Positions 29,966 to 40,408 of a stretch of DNA of 54,939 nucleotides are shown one piece after another. The notes beneath the pieces were generated by a model. The model was not told the origin of the DNA. It saw only the letters and a program-made list of their open reading frames with translations, and made no database searches. The position numbers and the translations under genes are program-made. Source of the DNA: Prorocentrum cordatum (Eukaryota; Sar; Dinophyceae; Prorocentrales; Prorocentraceae); NCBI GenBank assembly GCA_963575745.1, contig CAUYUJ010005624.1, forward strand, positions 5,001-59,939, written 5' to 3'. Numbering within the stretch: position 1 is the first letter of the stretch; every line of letters begins with the position of its first letter.

Positions 29966-30914
29966 TCCGAGACTTCAGTGTAGCCGCCCAAGGCTCCCAC
30001 GTGAACTTGATCTGCGGCCGCGAAGGATCATCAAGCAGCGGTCCGGCAGCGGCGGGACGCTCCTGTTGGAATCTGGCTGGCAAGCTCAACGGAATCAAGC
30101 TCAACGGACTCAACGGACTAAATAGTAAACGGACTCAAGAAAACAGCAAATTCCCGGAATCAAGCTCAACGGACTAAATAGTAAACGGGCTGTTTCCGGG
30201 GGGGAAAAAAACGTGCTCAGTTTTAGCAGCCGCGGGGTTGCCAGCCTTCGCCCCGCTTCTGAGCCCGGGCAAAGGGCGGCACGAGAAGGGCTCCCCAAAA
30301 AACAGACACGGCGAGCTCCGGAAACCCTGAACCAGCCAGCCTTGCCACCTCTTGGGGGGCGGTGTGCTTCTTCGCTGGTCTCAGCCGGCCTTCCGCCGAG
30401 GGGGGAGAGAGCAACTCCTTCGGCACGCGAAGGCGAGGCCCTGTCTTAAGTGCCTCATATGGGAACGCCTCCTACAGCCACAGGAGGAGGAGGAGGAGGA
30501 GGAGGAGGAGGAGGAGCCTCCTGCCGTCCTCCTGCCCTTCTGCGAATGGCGAGACGGGCGCGAACCACCCACCCATAGGCTCCCCCCCCGACCAGCGCGG
30601 GCACCAGGAGCAAGCTGCCCTCCTCCTGGCCAGACATCTTCCCAGACGATGCAGACCAGCCACCACCAGCCACCACAATACCATTGTGGTAGATCGCAGA
30701 ACATGCATACAGAGGGAGAGAGAGAGAGAGAGGGAGAGAGAGAGCGATAGACGACACACTGAAAACTCTGAGACCGTACGCACGTTTTCGACGATGCCTG
30801 GATCCCCGGAGCTCTGAGGCACCTACTTCCCAGCGGCCAGCCGTTCGTTCTGCCATGTTTTTTGGGACGGTCCTGGGGTTGAGGGGCCTTGCGGGCCCCC
30901 ACAGGCCGAACCTA
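29966..30914. other. Duplicated segment and spacer
   Basis: 29974-30065 duplicates 29477-29565 without the M1 element. Then come short tandem units of AAGCTCAACGGACTAAATAG (30081-30190), a GAG run at 30482-30515 and a GA run at 30714-30748. CGGCACGAGAAGGGCTCCC is shared by 29582 and 30277. No supported gene. Confidence 0.55.
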
Positions 30915-31094
30915 CTCCAGATTTCGTAATAAAAGGGAGGGGGTCACAACCCTCCCAGACGAGAAGTTTTAGACCCCCCCCCGTGGGAGAACCCTCCAAA
31001 ACATCGTCCCCAGACCCCCCCAGGCCCTCCAAGATAGCCTGGAAGAGACCCCCCCCGAAATAAGACCCCCCTCCCTTTATTACGAAATCTGGAG
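30915..31094 (+). mobile_element. M13: Stowaway-like MITE with TA duplication
   Basis: 180 bp with nearly perfect 30-34-bp terminal inverted repeats (CTCCAGATTTCGTAATAAAA and its complement at the right), flanked by TA at 30913-30914 and 31095-31096. TA targets and a CTCC start are typical of Tc1/mariner-related MITEs. Confidence 0.85.
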
Positions 31095-31184
31095 TAACCA
31101 AAGACTAGCCGCTCTTCACTTGTTCGAAGCTTCGGATCCCTGGGGAGTCGCCACGGATCGGCGGCATCCGGACCCGACCCTCGC

Positions 31185-31304
31185 CATCGCTCGGGCGCCC
31201 ATCCCCTGTGTTTTTGTTCGGTTTCGTGCGTGTTTTTTCGCCAAGTGATCAAGGATGCTCCTCGATGGTCCTCGCCGAAAAAAAATACACGCGTCCGAGC
31301 GATG
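31185..31304 (+). mobile_element. M9 element, copy 1
   Basis: 120 bp. CATCGCTCGGGCG at the left pairs with CGCGTCCGAGCGATG at the right. The interior holds GGTTTCGTGCGTG and GATCAAGGATGCTCCTCGAT. The partner is at 42566-42686. No target duplication identified. Confidence 0.78.
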
Positions 31305-31399
31305 CCAGGGACCCCCACCAACCATCGATTCTCCTGATGGGAAGCGGAGGCAGGGTTAGGACTTCGCCACGTGCCCGACGAATCGCGACCCTACCCCAA

Positions 31400-31654
31400 C
31401 GGCATATGACGCGGCGGGGAGGAGGAGGACGAGAGGAGGAGGCGGAGGGAGGAGGAGGAACGATTTGTTCATCCCTGTTTGGCAATGCTTGAGTATTTGT
31501 TCGTGCCTTGTCGGCTATGTTTGAGTACATGTCGTGCCTTGTGGGCCATGTTTGAGCGTTGTTGGCTACCCTGTGCACTTGACGATGGCGAAGCAGCCGA
31601 ACAGTGAGACGGCCAAGACTAAGACACCCCCCCAGGCCGCATCAAGCCAGGCCC
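31400..31654. other. Spacer with short repeats
   Basis: A short GAG patch at 31418-31460, then three variants of TGTTTGAGTATTTGTTCGTG-type sequence at 31480-31560. No gene. Confidence 0.45.
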
Positions 31655-31868
31655 GAGCTCGGGGATCTGCTGACCCGGGTCAATCCAGACCCGGGTCGGT
31701 CGGGCCTTGCAGGACCCTGCAAGATCCTGCACCCAAGCCAGGATCAACGCAAAGGATCCTGCAGGATCCTGCACCCAAACCCGGGCCAATGCGCCCCGGA
31801 CCTTGCCGGATCCTGCCAGATCGGGCGCTCTGGCTGACCCCCGTCTGCATCGACCCCCGTCGTAAGGC
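31655..31868 (+). mobile_element. M16 repeat, copy 2
   Basis: The closest match to 19505-19735: GGGGATCTGCTGACCCGGGT, several GATCCTGCA units, GCATCGACCCCCGTCG. Confidence 0.7.
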
Positions 31869-31958
31869 CCCCGACGACCCCGACGCGCCACGGCGCCGAC
31901 GCCGCCGCTGCCCCCTGGCTGCCAAGGAGCGCCACCCCCGGGGACACGCCGCGCCCTC

Positions 31959-32104
31959 ACAGGGGTGGACCTAAACGATGTTTGGGCGATTTCGTCGGCC
32001 GTGTTCGCTTCGATGTCGTTTTGCGCTAAGGGCGGATAGAAGACCAAACCAGGGAAAACGAAGACAACACGAACACGAACAACACCGTTTCGGTTCAGCC
32101 CGGC
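31959..32104 (+). mobile_element. M2 element with 6-bp target duplication
   Basis: 146 bp. ACAGGGGTGGACCTAAACG at the left pairs with the right end CGTTTCGGTTCAGCCCGGC. GCCCTC flanks it at 31953-31958 and 32105-32110. Confidence 0.83.
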
Positions 32105-32110
32105 GCCCTC

Positions 32111-32662
32111 CTCGGGCCAGGCCAGGACCGCGGCGAGCGCGCGCGCGCGGGATGCCAGGGCCACTGGGACGAAGCAGGACGCGGGCAGGCTGGCAGGGGC
32201 CCAGAGATCCAACGTATTGAAAAAAACTCAAGACGGACGATTTTGTCTCAACGTTCGACCTTTAGGCGTATGAATGCCATGATAATGAACACTTTAACCG
32301 TCCGACCATTGAAATCAAGATGTGTTTAACATGTGTAAATCATGTTCCAACAACGCTTCAAACATGTGTTTTAAATATTTAAGAACATGTTTGAAACATC
32401 TTTCGTATGGAAAATATTTGGCAGCACGTTTCCTGTCCATTAACCGACTTCCACAACATTGAAAGCCCTCGCCGGGCCCCGCCCGAGTCCGTCAAAAAAA
32501 CTGCTCAGGATGAAAAGCCGGCCCCAAAAAGGCCAACACGAGGGACAGGCATTCAGGGGCAACGATGGGGGGGGGATAGGCTCAGGGGGGGTGTATCGCC
32601 CCCCGTCGCCCATGGTTCGCCGAGAGGGGCACAATAGCCAGCCCCGCCCAGCAACGTGCAGC
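32111..32662. other. Spacer without recognised gene
   Basis: An AT-richer part at 32220-32460 with ACATGTTTGAAACAT-type sequence, then G-rich DNA. No supported frame. ACACTTTAACCGTCCGACCATTGA (32288 on) resembles 47849-47870, suggesting another dispersed repeat. Confidence 0.45.
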
Positions 32663-32903
32663 TGGGTCGGGGATCTGCCGGCCCGGGTCAATCAGACCCT
32701 GGCTTGCAGAAAACCAGAAAAACTGCAATGCAAGAGTAAACTGCAACGCGAAGCTTCGACAACCCGGGTCAGTCGATATGCGCGGCCGCCTCGCGGCCAC
32801 GAGCGGCTCGCAAACCTGGGTCAGCCACACAAGGCCTTCGCAGGATCCTGCAGGATCCGGTGGCCTGGCTGGCCCCCGTTTGCATCGACACCCGTCTCTT
32901 GTG
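32663..32903 (+). mobile_element. M16 repeat, copy 3
   Basis: Diverged copy: GGGGATCTGCCGGCCCGGGT at the left, GCAGGATCCTGCAGGATCC and GCATCGACACCCGTCT at the right, with an unrelated 90-bp stretch in the middle. Confidence 0.6.
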
Positions 32904-33164
32904 AGAGAGAGATGATCGTACCAGTGAGCCTATCCGCATGTGCCCCCCCCCCGGGGGACAGCGCCCGCACTGTGAGTCGGGATGCCCCCCCAAAGACGCG
33001 TGCGCCGTAAGGGCAGCGCACAGTGAGGTGAGAGGTAGAGCTATGCAGGTGCTGCCGCCGGCTACGCCTGCACCAGCGTACACGTACAGTCAACCGCATA
33101 GTAAGGATGGGCAACCTTCCCAAGGGCACCCTTACATCCTTGCCTCCTCGGCCCATCCTTGGCC

Positions 33165-33243
33165 CCTTTCGTTGGCCGCGCCCCGCTCGGAAAGCTTCGA
33201 AATGGGAGTCCAAGGCCCTTGCATCTTTATCGCGCATCCTTAC
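33165..33243. repeat. Duplicated segment beside an M4 insertion
   Basis: CGAAATGGGAGTCCAAGGCC and the following 28 bases recur at 33594-33643. At 33243 the homology stops exactly where the M4 element begins. Confidence 0.6.
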
Positions 33244-33419
33244 TCGGGGATGGACAGACCTCCCTTTAGTAAAACGTGGCTTAGCGAAAACGACCTCGGG
33301 CCCAAACCTGGCGGGCGCAGGCCTGGAAAATCACGGCCACGGCGCCCTCTCGAGAACCGAAAACGGACAATTCACTAATCGACGTGTCACTGTTGGGGGT
33401 TCTGTCCGTCCGCCCCCGA
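33244..33419 (-). mobile_element. M4 introner-like element, copy 3
   Basis: 176 bp and the closest relative of the CCCH intron; long identical runs include CTCGGGCCCAAACC and ATTCACTAATCGACGTGTCA. Ends TCGGGGATGGACAGA and CTGTCC...CCCCCGA pair. TCCTTAC (33237-33243) and TCCTTGAC (33420-33427) look like a target duplication. Confidence 0.82.
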
Positions 33420-33797
33420 TCCTTGACCGAAGGCCCAGGGGGAGGGAAAGAGGAGGAGAGGCGGAAGGGCGACGTGTTCCTCTCAATGCCGCCATACAGA
33501 ATCACGCCATGCGTCTGCAGACCGTGAGGGCGACGCGTATTTGCCCGCCCGCACCGGTGCTTGCTGCGTCATACAGCGCAGGGGAGGCGTTGTCGAAATG
33601 GGCGTCCACGGCCCTTGCATCTTTACCGCGCGTCCTTACTATGCGGGTCGACTGGATTGAGCCCCGACTCGGGCACAGAGCCAGCAGCGGTACCGCAGCA
33701 GCAGGCGCCGGCGCGAGGCGGCCCCCCTCGGCGGGCGCGGCGGCTCTGGCGGCGGCGGCCCGCCGAGCGCTGCCTCCAACAGGGGGCGCAGGGTGGC

Positions 33798-33885
33798 GAA
33801 GGGGCCTAGGGACACACACATAACCAGACGCAGCTCCCGGGATTCCCCAGATCTCATCCGATCTTCTGGGTGTTCGCTTCTTCCC
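33798..33885 (+). mobile_element. M5 element, truncated
   Basis: The left end GAAGGGGCCTAGGGACACAC and part of the interior (GGGATTCCCCAGAT) match M5; the right end is missing. See 40654-40820. Confidence 0.55.
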
Positions 33886-33904
33886 CGCCGCCTCCAACAT
33901 TTTA

Positions 33905-33957
33905 CTGGGCCTGCTAGGCTAGGCTGACCCAGGCTAGGCCTGCTAGGCTAGGCTGAC
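33905..33957 (+). repeat. Short tandem repeat
   Basis: Two to three units of GCCTGCTAGGCTAGGCTGAC. Confidence 0.8.
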
Positions 33958-33968
33958 CCCGTCTCTGA

Positions 33969-34161
33969 TCGGGAGCGGCCAAGGAGGGGGGTGTCCAAGA
34001 GGGGGGGTGCAAATCATGACCGGCGGCACGTGCGCGGCCCAGCGGGGGTGCCAGGGATACAACAAAATAAGACGAGGCGCCATGACATCTGGGGAAATAT
34101 CATGGCCCCCGCCATGATATCCACCCCCCCCAGCCATCACCCCTCTCTTTTCCGCCCCCGA
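33969..34161 (+). mobile_element. M3 element, copy 3
   Basis: 193 bp, ends TCGGGAGCGGCCAAGGAGGG and TCTTTTCCGCCCCCGA. No clear target duplication. Confidence 0.82.
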
Positions 34162-34473
34162 CCTTTCCCAATCCCCCCCTTTCGTCTGGCCCGAAAGTGA
34201 GAAGGGGCCCGCCCTCTCCGCAGGCCGGGAAGAGTCCCCCGGCGGCGAGGGGCTGGCAGCCGCGCGCGTGCGGAGCTCTGCAGGCTCCTCTTTGCACTGT
34301 CCCCCCTCTCTGCAGTCCTACCCCCCTCTTTGCACTGTCCCCCGTCTCGTAGGCCCCGAGCCGAGCAGCGCCCGAGCCCGCCGGCCGCGGGCGGCCCCCG
34401 GGCGGCGCGGACGCCCACGCGCGCGGGCGGCGCCTTGCGAGGCCGCGGGGGCAGCCACGGGCTCCTCGGCCAT
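34162..34473. other. GC-rich spacer
   Basis: Short repeats of CTCTTTGCACTGTCCCCC at 34288-34345. The end (GAGGCCGCGGGGGCAGCCAC) resembles 54795-54830, which also runs into a GAG tract. No supported gene. Confidence 0.45.
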
Positions 34474-34675
34474 GGGGGGAGGAGGAGGAGGAGGAGGAGG
34501 AGGAGGAGGAGGAGGAGGAGGAGGAGGAGGAGGAGGAGGAGGAGGAGCAGGATTAGGAGCAGGGGGAGGAGGAGGAGGGAGGAGGAGGAGGAGGAGGAGG
34601 AGGAGGAGGAGGAGGAGGAGGAGGAGGGGGAGGAGCAGGAGGAGGACGAGGAGGAGGATGAGGAGGAGCGGCCGG
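34474..34675 (+). repeat. GGA microsatellite
   Basis: About 200 bp of GGA with a few GCA/GAT interruptions. Confidence 0.95.
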
Positions 34676-34732
34676 GCTGCGCGGGCCACCTCGGGAGCGG
34701 GGCGCCAGCTCTCGTCGCGCGTCTGCACTTCC

Positions 34733-34950
34733 CCGCTCGTCGTGCTCTTCGCCGTCGTCCGCGTCCTCGTCGCCGTTGTCGTGGATCTCGTCATTCTCTT
34801 CGTCGTTGGTTCGCCGTCGTCCGCGTCCTCGTCGCCGTCATCGTGGTCATCGCCATCCTCCTCGTCTTTGGTGTCCTCGTCCTCCTCCTCGTGGTCGTCG
34901 TACTCGTATTCGCTGTCGTCGTCGTCAAACTTCTCCTCCTCCTCCTCCTC
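34733..34950 (+). repeat. CGTCGT-rich degenerate repeat
   Basis: Imperfect GTC/CTC triplets with a duplicated GCCGTCGTCCGCGTCCTCGT. On the minus strand one frame reads KFDDDDSEYEYDDHEEEDED, an acidic tail that could be coding, but the periodic DNA makes it unsafe to call. Confidence 0.6.
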
Positions 34951-34980
34951 ATAATATTATTATTATGTTTCTTCTTATTA

Positions 34981-35112
34981 TTATTCGTCCTTCTTCTCCT
35001 CCTCCGCGAGCACACGCGCTTGCTTGATGACGAGGAAGGGGGGGGCGATGAGGGGCGTCTCCTTGGCGGCGCCGGCCTTCTTCCTCGCGAGGGCGATGTC
35101 GTCGGCAAGGCC
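34981..35112 (-). CDS. Terminal exon with good splice acceptor
   Basis: The minus strand shows GTTGCTCTCCTTGCAG followed at 35112 by 43 codons and TAA at 34983-34981. The peptide starts GLADDIALARKKAGAAKETP and ends FLVIKQARVLAEEEKKDE. Codons end mostly in C or G. A related peptide (QGLADDLRLAQSKAP) is in the exon relic at 17266-17502. The upstream intron contains an M10 element (35139-35299), so M10 may be intron-borne or introner-like. The upstream exon and the donor were not identified, and I do not recognise the protein. Confidence 0.5.
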   Translation of the reverse strand, partial: GLADDIALARKKAGAAKETPLIAPPFLVIKQARVLAEEEKKDE

Positions 35113-35138
35113 CTGCAAGGAGAGCAACAAAAAACGGC

Positions 35139-35299
35139 GTAAGCATCAACTGCTGAAGGTCCCCGCGGGCTTCTTCGATCTGAGCTGGACCCCCCTCCCT
35201 GGCGCGCGGAGCGCGCCATGGGCGGCGCTGGAGGCGCCGGCACGGGGTCCCAGCGCAGATCCAAGAAATCCCCGCGCAGCGCCAAAAGTTCTGCTTGTG
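35139..35299 (-). mobile_element. M10 hairpin element in an intron
   Basis: About 160 bp with long imperfect inverted arms: TAAGCATCAACTGCTGAAGG with TTCTTCGATCTGAGCTGG at the left against CCAGCGCAGATCCAAGAAAT and TTCTGCTTG at the right. Relatives at 43301-43386 and 45571-45734. Confidence 0.65.
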
Positions 35300-35449
35300 C
35301 CATTCTTTGCTCTCCCGGGGGCGCGGGAAGGGCAGCGGCCAACGGCGGGATTGGGGGGGCGGGACGGCCTCCAGCGAGAAGTATCGGCACCCGACTCGGA
35401 CTCCGACATCGCATCGCATCGGCACCGGAAAGGAGCCTTGGGCGCCCGA

Positions 35450-38400
35450 ACTATCCGGGGTAACTCGGGCCCGGGGTAAGTCGGGTTCGGGATCCCGAAC
35501 AACCAACCCGAGTTAGCCCTGACCCGAGTTACCCCTGATGATTCGGGGCTCTGGACGCCCGAACTATCCGGGGTAACTCGGGTCCGGGGTAAGTCGGGTT
35601 CGGGATCCCGAAAAACCAACCCGAGTTAGCCCTGACCCGAGTTACCCCTGATGATTCGGGGCTCTGGACGCCCGAACTATCCGGGGTAACTCGGGTCCTG
35701 GGAAAATCGGGTTCGGGATCCCGAACAACCAACCCGAGTTAGCCCTGACCCGAGTTACCCCTGATGATTCGCGGCTCTGGACGCCCGAACTATCCGGGGT
35801 AACTCGGGTCCGGGGTAAGTCGGGTTCGGGATCCCGAAAAACCAACCCGAGTTAGCCCTGACCCGAGTTACCCCTGATGATTCGGGGCTCTGGACGCCCG
35901 AACTATCCGGGGTAACTGGGTCCTGGGATCGGGTTCGGATCTGGACGATGATTCGCGAACTATCCGGGGTAACTCGGGTCCGGGGTAAGGTTCGGGATCC
36001 CGAAAAACCAACCCGAGTTAGCCCTGACCCGAATTACCCCTGATGATTCGCGGCTCTGGACGCCCGAATCCGGGGTAACTCGGGTCCGGGGTAAGTCGGG
36101 TTCGGGATCTCCCTGGGATGATTCGGGGCTCTGGACGCCCGGGGTAACTCGGGTCCGGGGTAAGTCGGGTTCGGGATCCCGAAAACCCAACCCGAGTTAG
36201 CCCTGACCCGAGTTACCCCTGATGATTCGGGGCTCTGGACGCCCGAACTATCCGAGGTAACTCGGGCCCGGGGTAAGTCGGGTTCGGGATCCCGAACAAC
36301 CAACCCGAGTTAGCCCTGACCCGAGTTACCCCTGATGATTCGCGGCTCTGGACGCCCGAACTATCCGGGGTAACTCGGGTCCGGGGTAAGTCGGGTTCGG
36401 GATCCCGAAAAACCAACCCGAGTTAGCCCTGACCCGAGTTACCCCTGATGATTCGGGCTCTGGACGCCCGAACTATCCGGGGTAACTCGGGTCCGGGGTA
36501 AGTCGGGTTCGGGATCCCGAACAACCAACCCGAGTTAGCCCTGACCCGAGTTACCCCTGATGATTCGGGGCTCTGGACGCCCGAACTATCCGGGGTAACT
36601 CGGGTCCGGTAAGTCGGGTTCGGGATCCCGAACAACCAACCTAGTTAGCCCTGCCCGATTACCCCTCATGATTCGGGGCTCTGGCCGCCCGAACTATCCG
36701 GGGTAAGTCGGGTCCGGGGTAAGGCGGGTTCGGGATCCCGAAGAACCAACCCGAGGTAGCCCTGACCCGAGTTACCCCTGATGATTCGGGGCCCTGGACG
36801 CCCGAACTATCCGGGGTAACTCGGGTCCGGGGTAAGTCGGGTTCGGGATCCCGAACAACCAACCCGAGTAGCCCTGACCCGAGTTACCCCTGATGATTCG
36901 GGGGCTCTAGGAAGCGCCCGAACTATCCGGGGTAACTCGGGTCCGGGGTAAGTCGGGTTCGGGATCCCGAACAACCAACCCGAATTAGCCCTGACCCGAC
37001 TTACCCCTGATGATTCGGGGCTCTGGACGCCCGAACTATCCGGGGTAGCTCGGGTCCGGGGTAAGTCGGGTTCGGGATCCCGAACAACCAACCCGAGTTA
37101 GCCCTGACCCGAGTTACCCCTGATGATTCGGGGCTCTGGACGCCCGAACTATCCAGGGTAAACTCGGGTCCGGGGTAAGTCGGGTTCGGGTCCCGAACAA
37201 CCAACCCGATTTACCCTGACCCGAGCTACCCCTGATGATTTGGGGCTCTGGAAAAAAAAAAAAACTCACCGAACTATCCGGGGTAACTCGGCCGCGGGGT
37301 TAAGTCGGGTTCGTGATCCCGAAAAACAACCCGAGTTTAGCCCTGACCCGAGTTTACCCCTGATGATTATCGCGGCTCTGGACGCCCGAACACGGGGTAC
37401 TCGGGTCCGGGGTTATCGGGTCGGGATCCGAACAACCAACCCGAGTTAGCCCTTACCCGACGTTACCCCTGATGATTCGGGGCTCTGGACGCCCGACCTA
37501 CTGCCGGGTAAGTCGGGGTCCGGGGTAAGTCGGGTGCGGGATCCCGGAACACAACCCGAGTTAGCCCTGACCCGAATTACCCCTGATGATTCGGGCTCTG
37601 GACGCCCGAACTATCCGGGGTAAGTCGGGTCCGGGGTAAGTCGGGTTCGGAATCCCGAAAAACCAACCCGAGTTAGCCCTGACCCGAATTACCCCTGATG
37701 ATTCGGGGCTCTGGACGCCCGAGTTATCCGGGGTAACTCGGGTCCGGGGTAACTCGGGTTCGGAATCCCGAAAAAGGAACCCGAGTTAGCCCTGACCCGA
37801 GTTACCCCTGATGATTCGGGGCTCTGGACGCCCGAACTATCCGGGGTAAGTCGGGTCCGGGGTAACTCGGGTTCGGATTCCCGAAAAACGAACCCGAGTT
37901 AGCCCTGACCCGAGTTACCCCTGATGATTCGGGGCTCTGGACGCCCGAACTATCCGGGGTAAGTCGGGTCCGGGGTAACTCGGGTTCGGATTCCCGAACA
38001 ACCAACCCGAGTTCCCTGACCCGAGTTACCCCTGAATGATTCGGGGCCTCTGGACGCCCGAACTATCCGGGTAACTCGGGTCCGGGAGTATTCGGGTTCG
38101 GATTTCCCGAACAACGAACCCGAGTTAGCCCTGACCAGAGTTACCCCTGATGATTCGGGGCTCTGGACGCCCGCATTATCCGGGGCAACTCGGGTCCGGG
38201 GTAAGTCGGGTTCGGAATCCCGAAAAACGAACCCGAGCTAGCCCTGACCCGAGTTACCCCTGATGATTCGGGGCTCTGGACGCCCGAACTATCCGGGGTA
38301 ACTCGGGTCCGGGGTAAGTCGGGTTCGGGATCCCGAACAACCAACCCGAGTTAGCCCTGACCCGAGTTACCCCTGATGATTCGGGGCTCTGGACGCCCGA

Positions 38401-39643
38401 ACTATCCGGGGTAACTCGGGCCCGGGGTAAGTCGGGTTCGGGATCCCGAACAACCACCCCGAGTTAGCCCTGACCCGAGTTACCCCTGATGATTCGCGGC
38501 TCTGGACGCCCGAACTATCCGGGGTAACTCGGGTCCGGGGTAAGTCGGGCTCGGACTCCCGAAAAAGGAACCCGAGTTAGCCCTGACCCGAGTTACCCCT
38601 GATGATGTGGGGCTCTGGACGCCCGAATTATCCTGGGTAACTCGGGCCCGGGGTAAGTCGGGTTCAGATTCCCGAAAGACGAACCCGAGTTAGCCCTGAC
38701 CCGAGTTACCCCTGATGATGTGGGGCTCTGGACGCCCGAATTATCCTGGGTAACTCGGGCCCGGGGTAAGTCGGGTTCGGATTCCCGAAAAAGGAACCCG
38801 AGTTAGCCCTGACCCGAGTTACCCCTGATGATGTGGGGCTCTGGACGCCCGAATTATCCGGGGTAACTCAGGTCTGGGGTAACTCGGGCACTCGGGTTCG
38901 GATCCCGAACAAAAACGTACCCGAGTTAGCCCCTGACCCGAGTAGCCCCTGACCCGAGTTACCCTGATGATTCGGGGCTCTGGACGCGCCGAATTATCCG
39001 GGGTAACTCGGGTCCCGGTAAGTCGGGTTCGGGACCCCGAACAACCAACCCTAGTTAGCCCTGACCCGAATTACCCCTGATGATTCGGGGCTCTGGACGC
39101 CCGAAACTATCCGGGGTAAGGGTCCGGGGTAAGTCGGGTTTCGGATCCCGAAACAACCAACCCGAGTTAGCCCTGACCCGAGTTACCCCTGATGATTCGG
39201 GGCTCTGGACGCCCGAGTTATCCGGGGTAACTCGGGTCGGGGTAAGTCGGGTTCGGAATCCCGAAAAACGAACCCGAGTTAGCCCTGACCCGAGTTACCC
39301 CTGATGATTCGGGGCTCTGGACGCCCGAGTTATCCGGGGTAAGTCGGGTCCGGGGTAAGTCGGGTTCGGATTCCCGAAAAACGAACCCGAGTTACCCTGA
39401 CCCGAGTTACCCCTGATGATTGGGGGCTCTGTACGCCCGAACTATCCGGGGCTCTTCCGTGACGTTTTCGGGATCCCGAACTTAGCCCTGACCCGAGTTA
39501 CCCCTTATTATTCGGGGCTCTGGACGCCCGAACTATCCGGGGTAACTCGGGTCCGGGGTAAGTCGGGTTCGGGATCCCGAACAACCAACCCGAGTTAGCC
39601 CTGACCCGAGTTACCCCTGATGATTCGGGGCTCTGAGAGCCGC
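35450..39643 (+). repeat. 113-bp hairpin satellite, about 37 copies
   Basis: 4.2 kb of 113-bp units. Each contains GGGGTAACTCGGGTCCGGGG and further on TAGCCCTGACCCGAGTTACC; these halves are inverted repeats of about 30 bp with few mismatches, around a central palindrome TTCGGGATCCCGAA. Copies in the first third are nearly identical; from about 37200 on indels are more common. A single isolated unit lies at 49757-49868. Confidence 0.95.
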
Positions 39644-39734
39644 CGTGATCGCACCTAATCGGATCGGAGGAATCGACACGAGCCCTGGGGAAAAGGGGCG
39701 GCGGCGGCGGCCGGCGGCGGGCTGGGGCTCGGAG

Positions 39735-40162
39735 TCTCCGAACCGGTTCGGTGGCAGACCGTGCGGTTAGCTCGAAATCCCACAGGACCTCACCGCACGG
39801 TCCGTCGACGCACGGTTTTGGGACCTCGGATGCCCGGATGCGGGCAGTAGTTCTATCCACATCCAGTGCGTCTTGGATTCGTGGGCTCTCTTCCCCAGAA
39901 GCCGTAGACGCACTGGATATGGATAAAAAGCCGGCCCCAAGAGGCTTGATTGTATCCATATACAGTGCGCCTCGGCGTTGCGGCACCTCTTCCGAAAAAG
40001 TCCACGACGCTCTGGATATGGAGATAAGTACTGCCCGCACTGGATGCCCCAATCGTCCGAGACGTCCTCGGAGAACGACCCGAGTCCCAAAACCGTGCGG
40101 TGGCCGAGTCCCCACCGACTCACCACACTGCATGGCCACCACCCCGTTTGGGGGCCCCCGGT
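39735..40162 (+). mobile_element. M11 element interrupted by M12
   Basis: An inverted-repeat element like 43417-43640. The left arm has GACCGTGCGGTTAGCTCGAA, then CCTCACCGCACGGTCCGTCG; the right part has CCCGAGTCCCAAAACCGTGC and CCGTTTGGGGGCCCCCGG. A 206-bp M12 element splits it at 39836. Confidence 0.75.
39836..40041 (+). mobile_element. M12 element nested in M11
   Basis: 206 bp with 36-bp terminal repeats (GGATGCGGGCAGTAGTTCTA at the left, GATAAGTACTGCCCGCACT at the right), flanked by GGATGCCC at 39828-39835 and 40042-40049. The interior is two tandem 75-bp hairpins, each with ATCCA..CAGTGCG and a complementary CGC..CTGGATATGG. M11 at 43.5 kb keeps the empty site (GGAGGCCC, 43506-43513). 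Confidence 0.88.
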
Positions 40163-40169
40163 GGGGCAG

Positions 40170-40320
40170 GGGGGGGGAGACAGGAGGAGGAGGAGGAGAG
40201 AGGAGGAGGAGGAGGAGGAGGAGGAGGAGGAGGGAGGAGGAGGAGGAGGAGGAGGAGAGGGGGGGAGAGGAGGAGAGGGGAGATGATGAGGAGGAGGAGG
40301 GGGAGGAGGGAGGAGGCGGG
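40170..40320 (+). repeat. GAG microsatellite
   Basis: About 150 bp of GGA units with short G runs. Confidence 0.95.
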
Positions 40321-40408
40321 CCTGGCCTCGGGCCCCTGCATGGAGGAGCTGGAGGGGGCGCCAGGAGGCAGCTCCCGGGAGGCCGTCGCCACAGAGAGCC
40401 CCGTGGCT

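Noticed and set aside
35450-39643. CRISPR-like array
   Set aside because: The whole 113-bp unit is conserved, with no unique spacers, and the host is eukaryotic.
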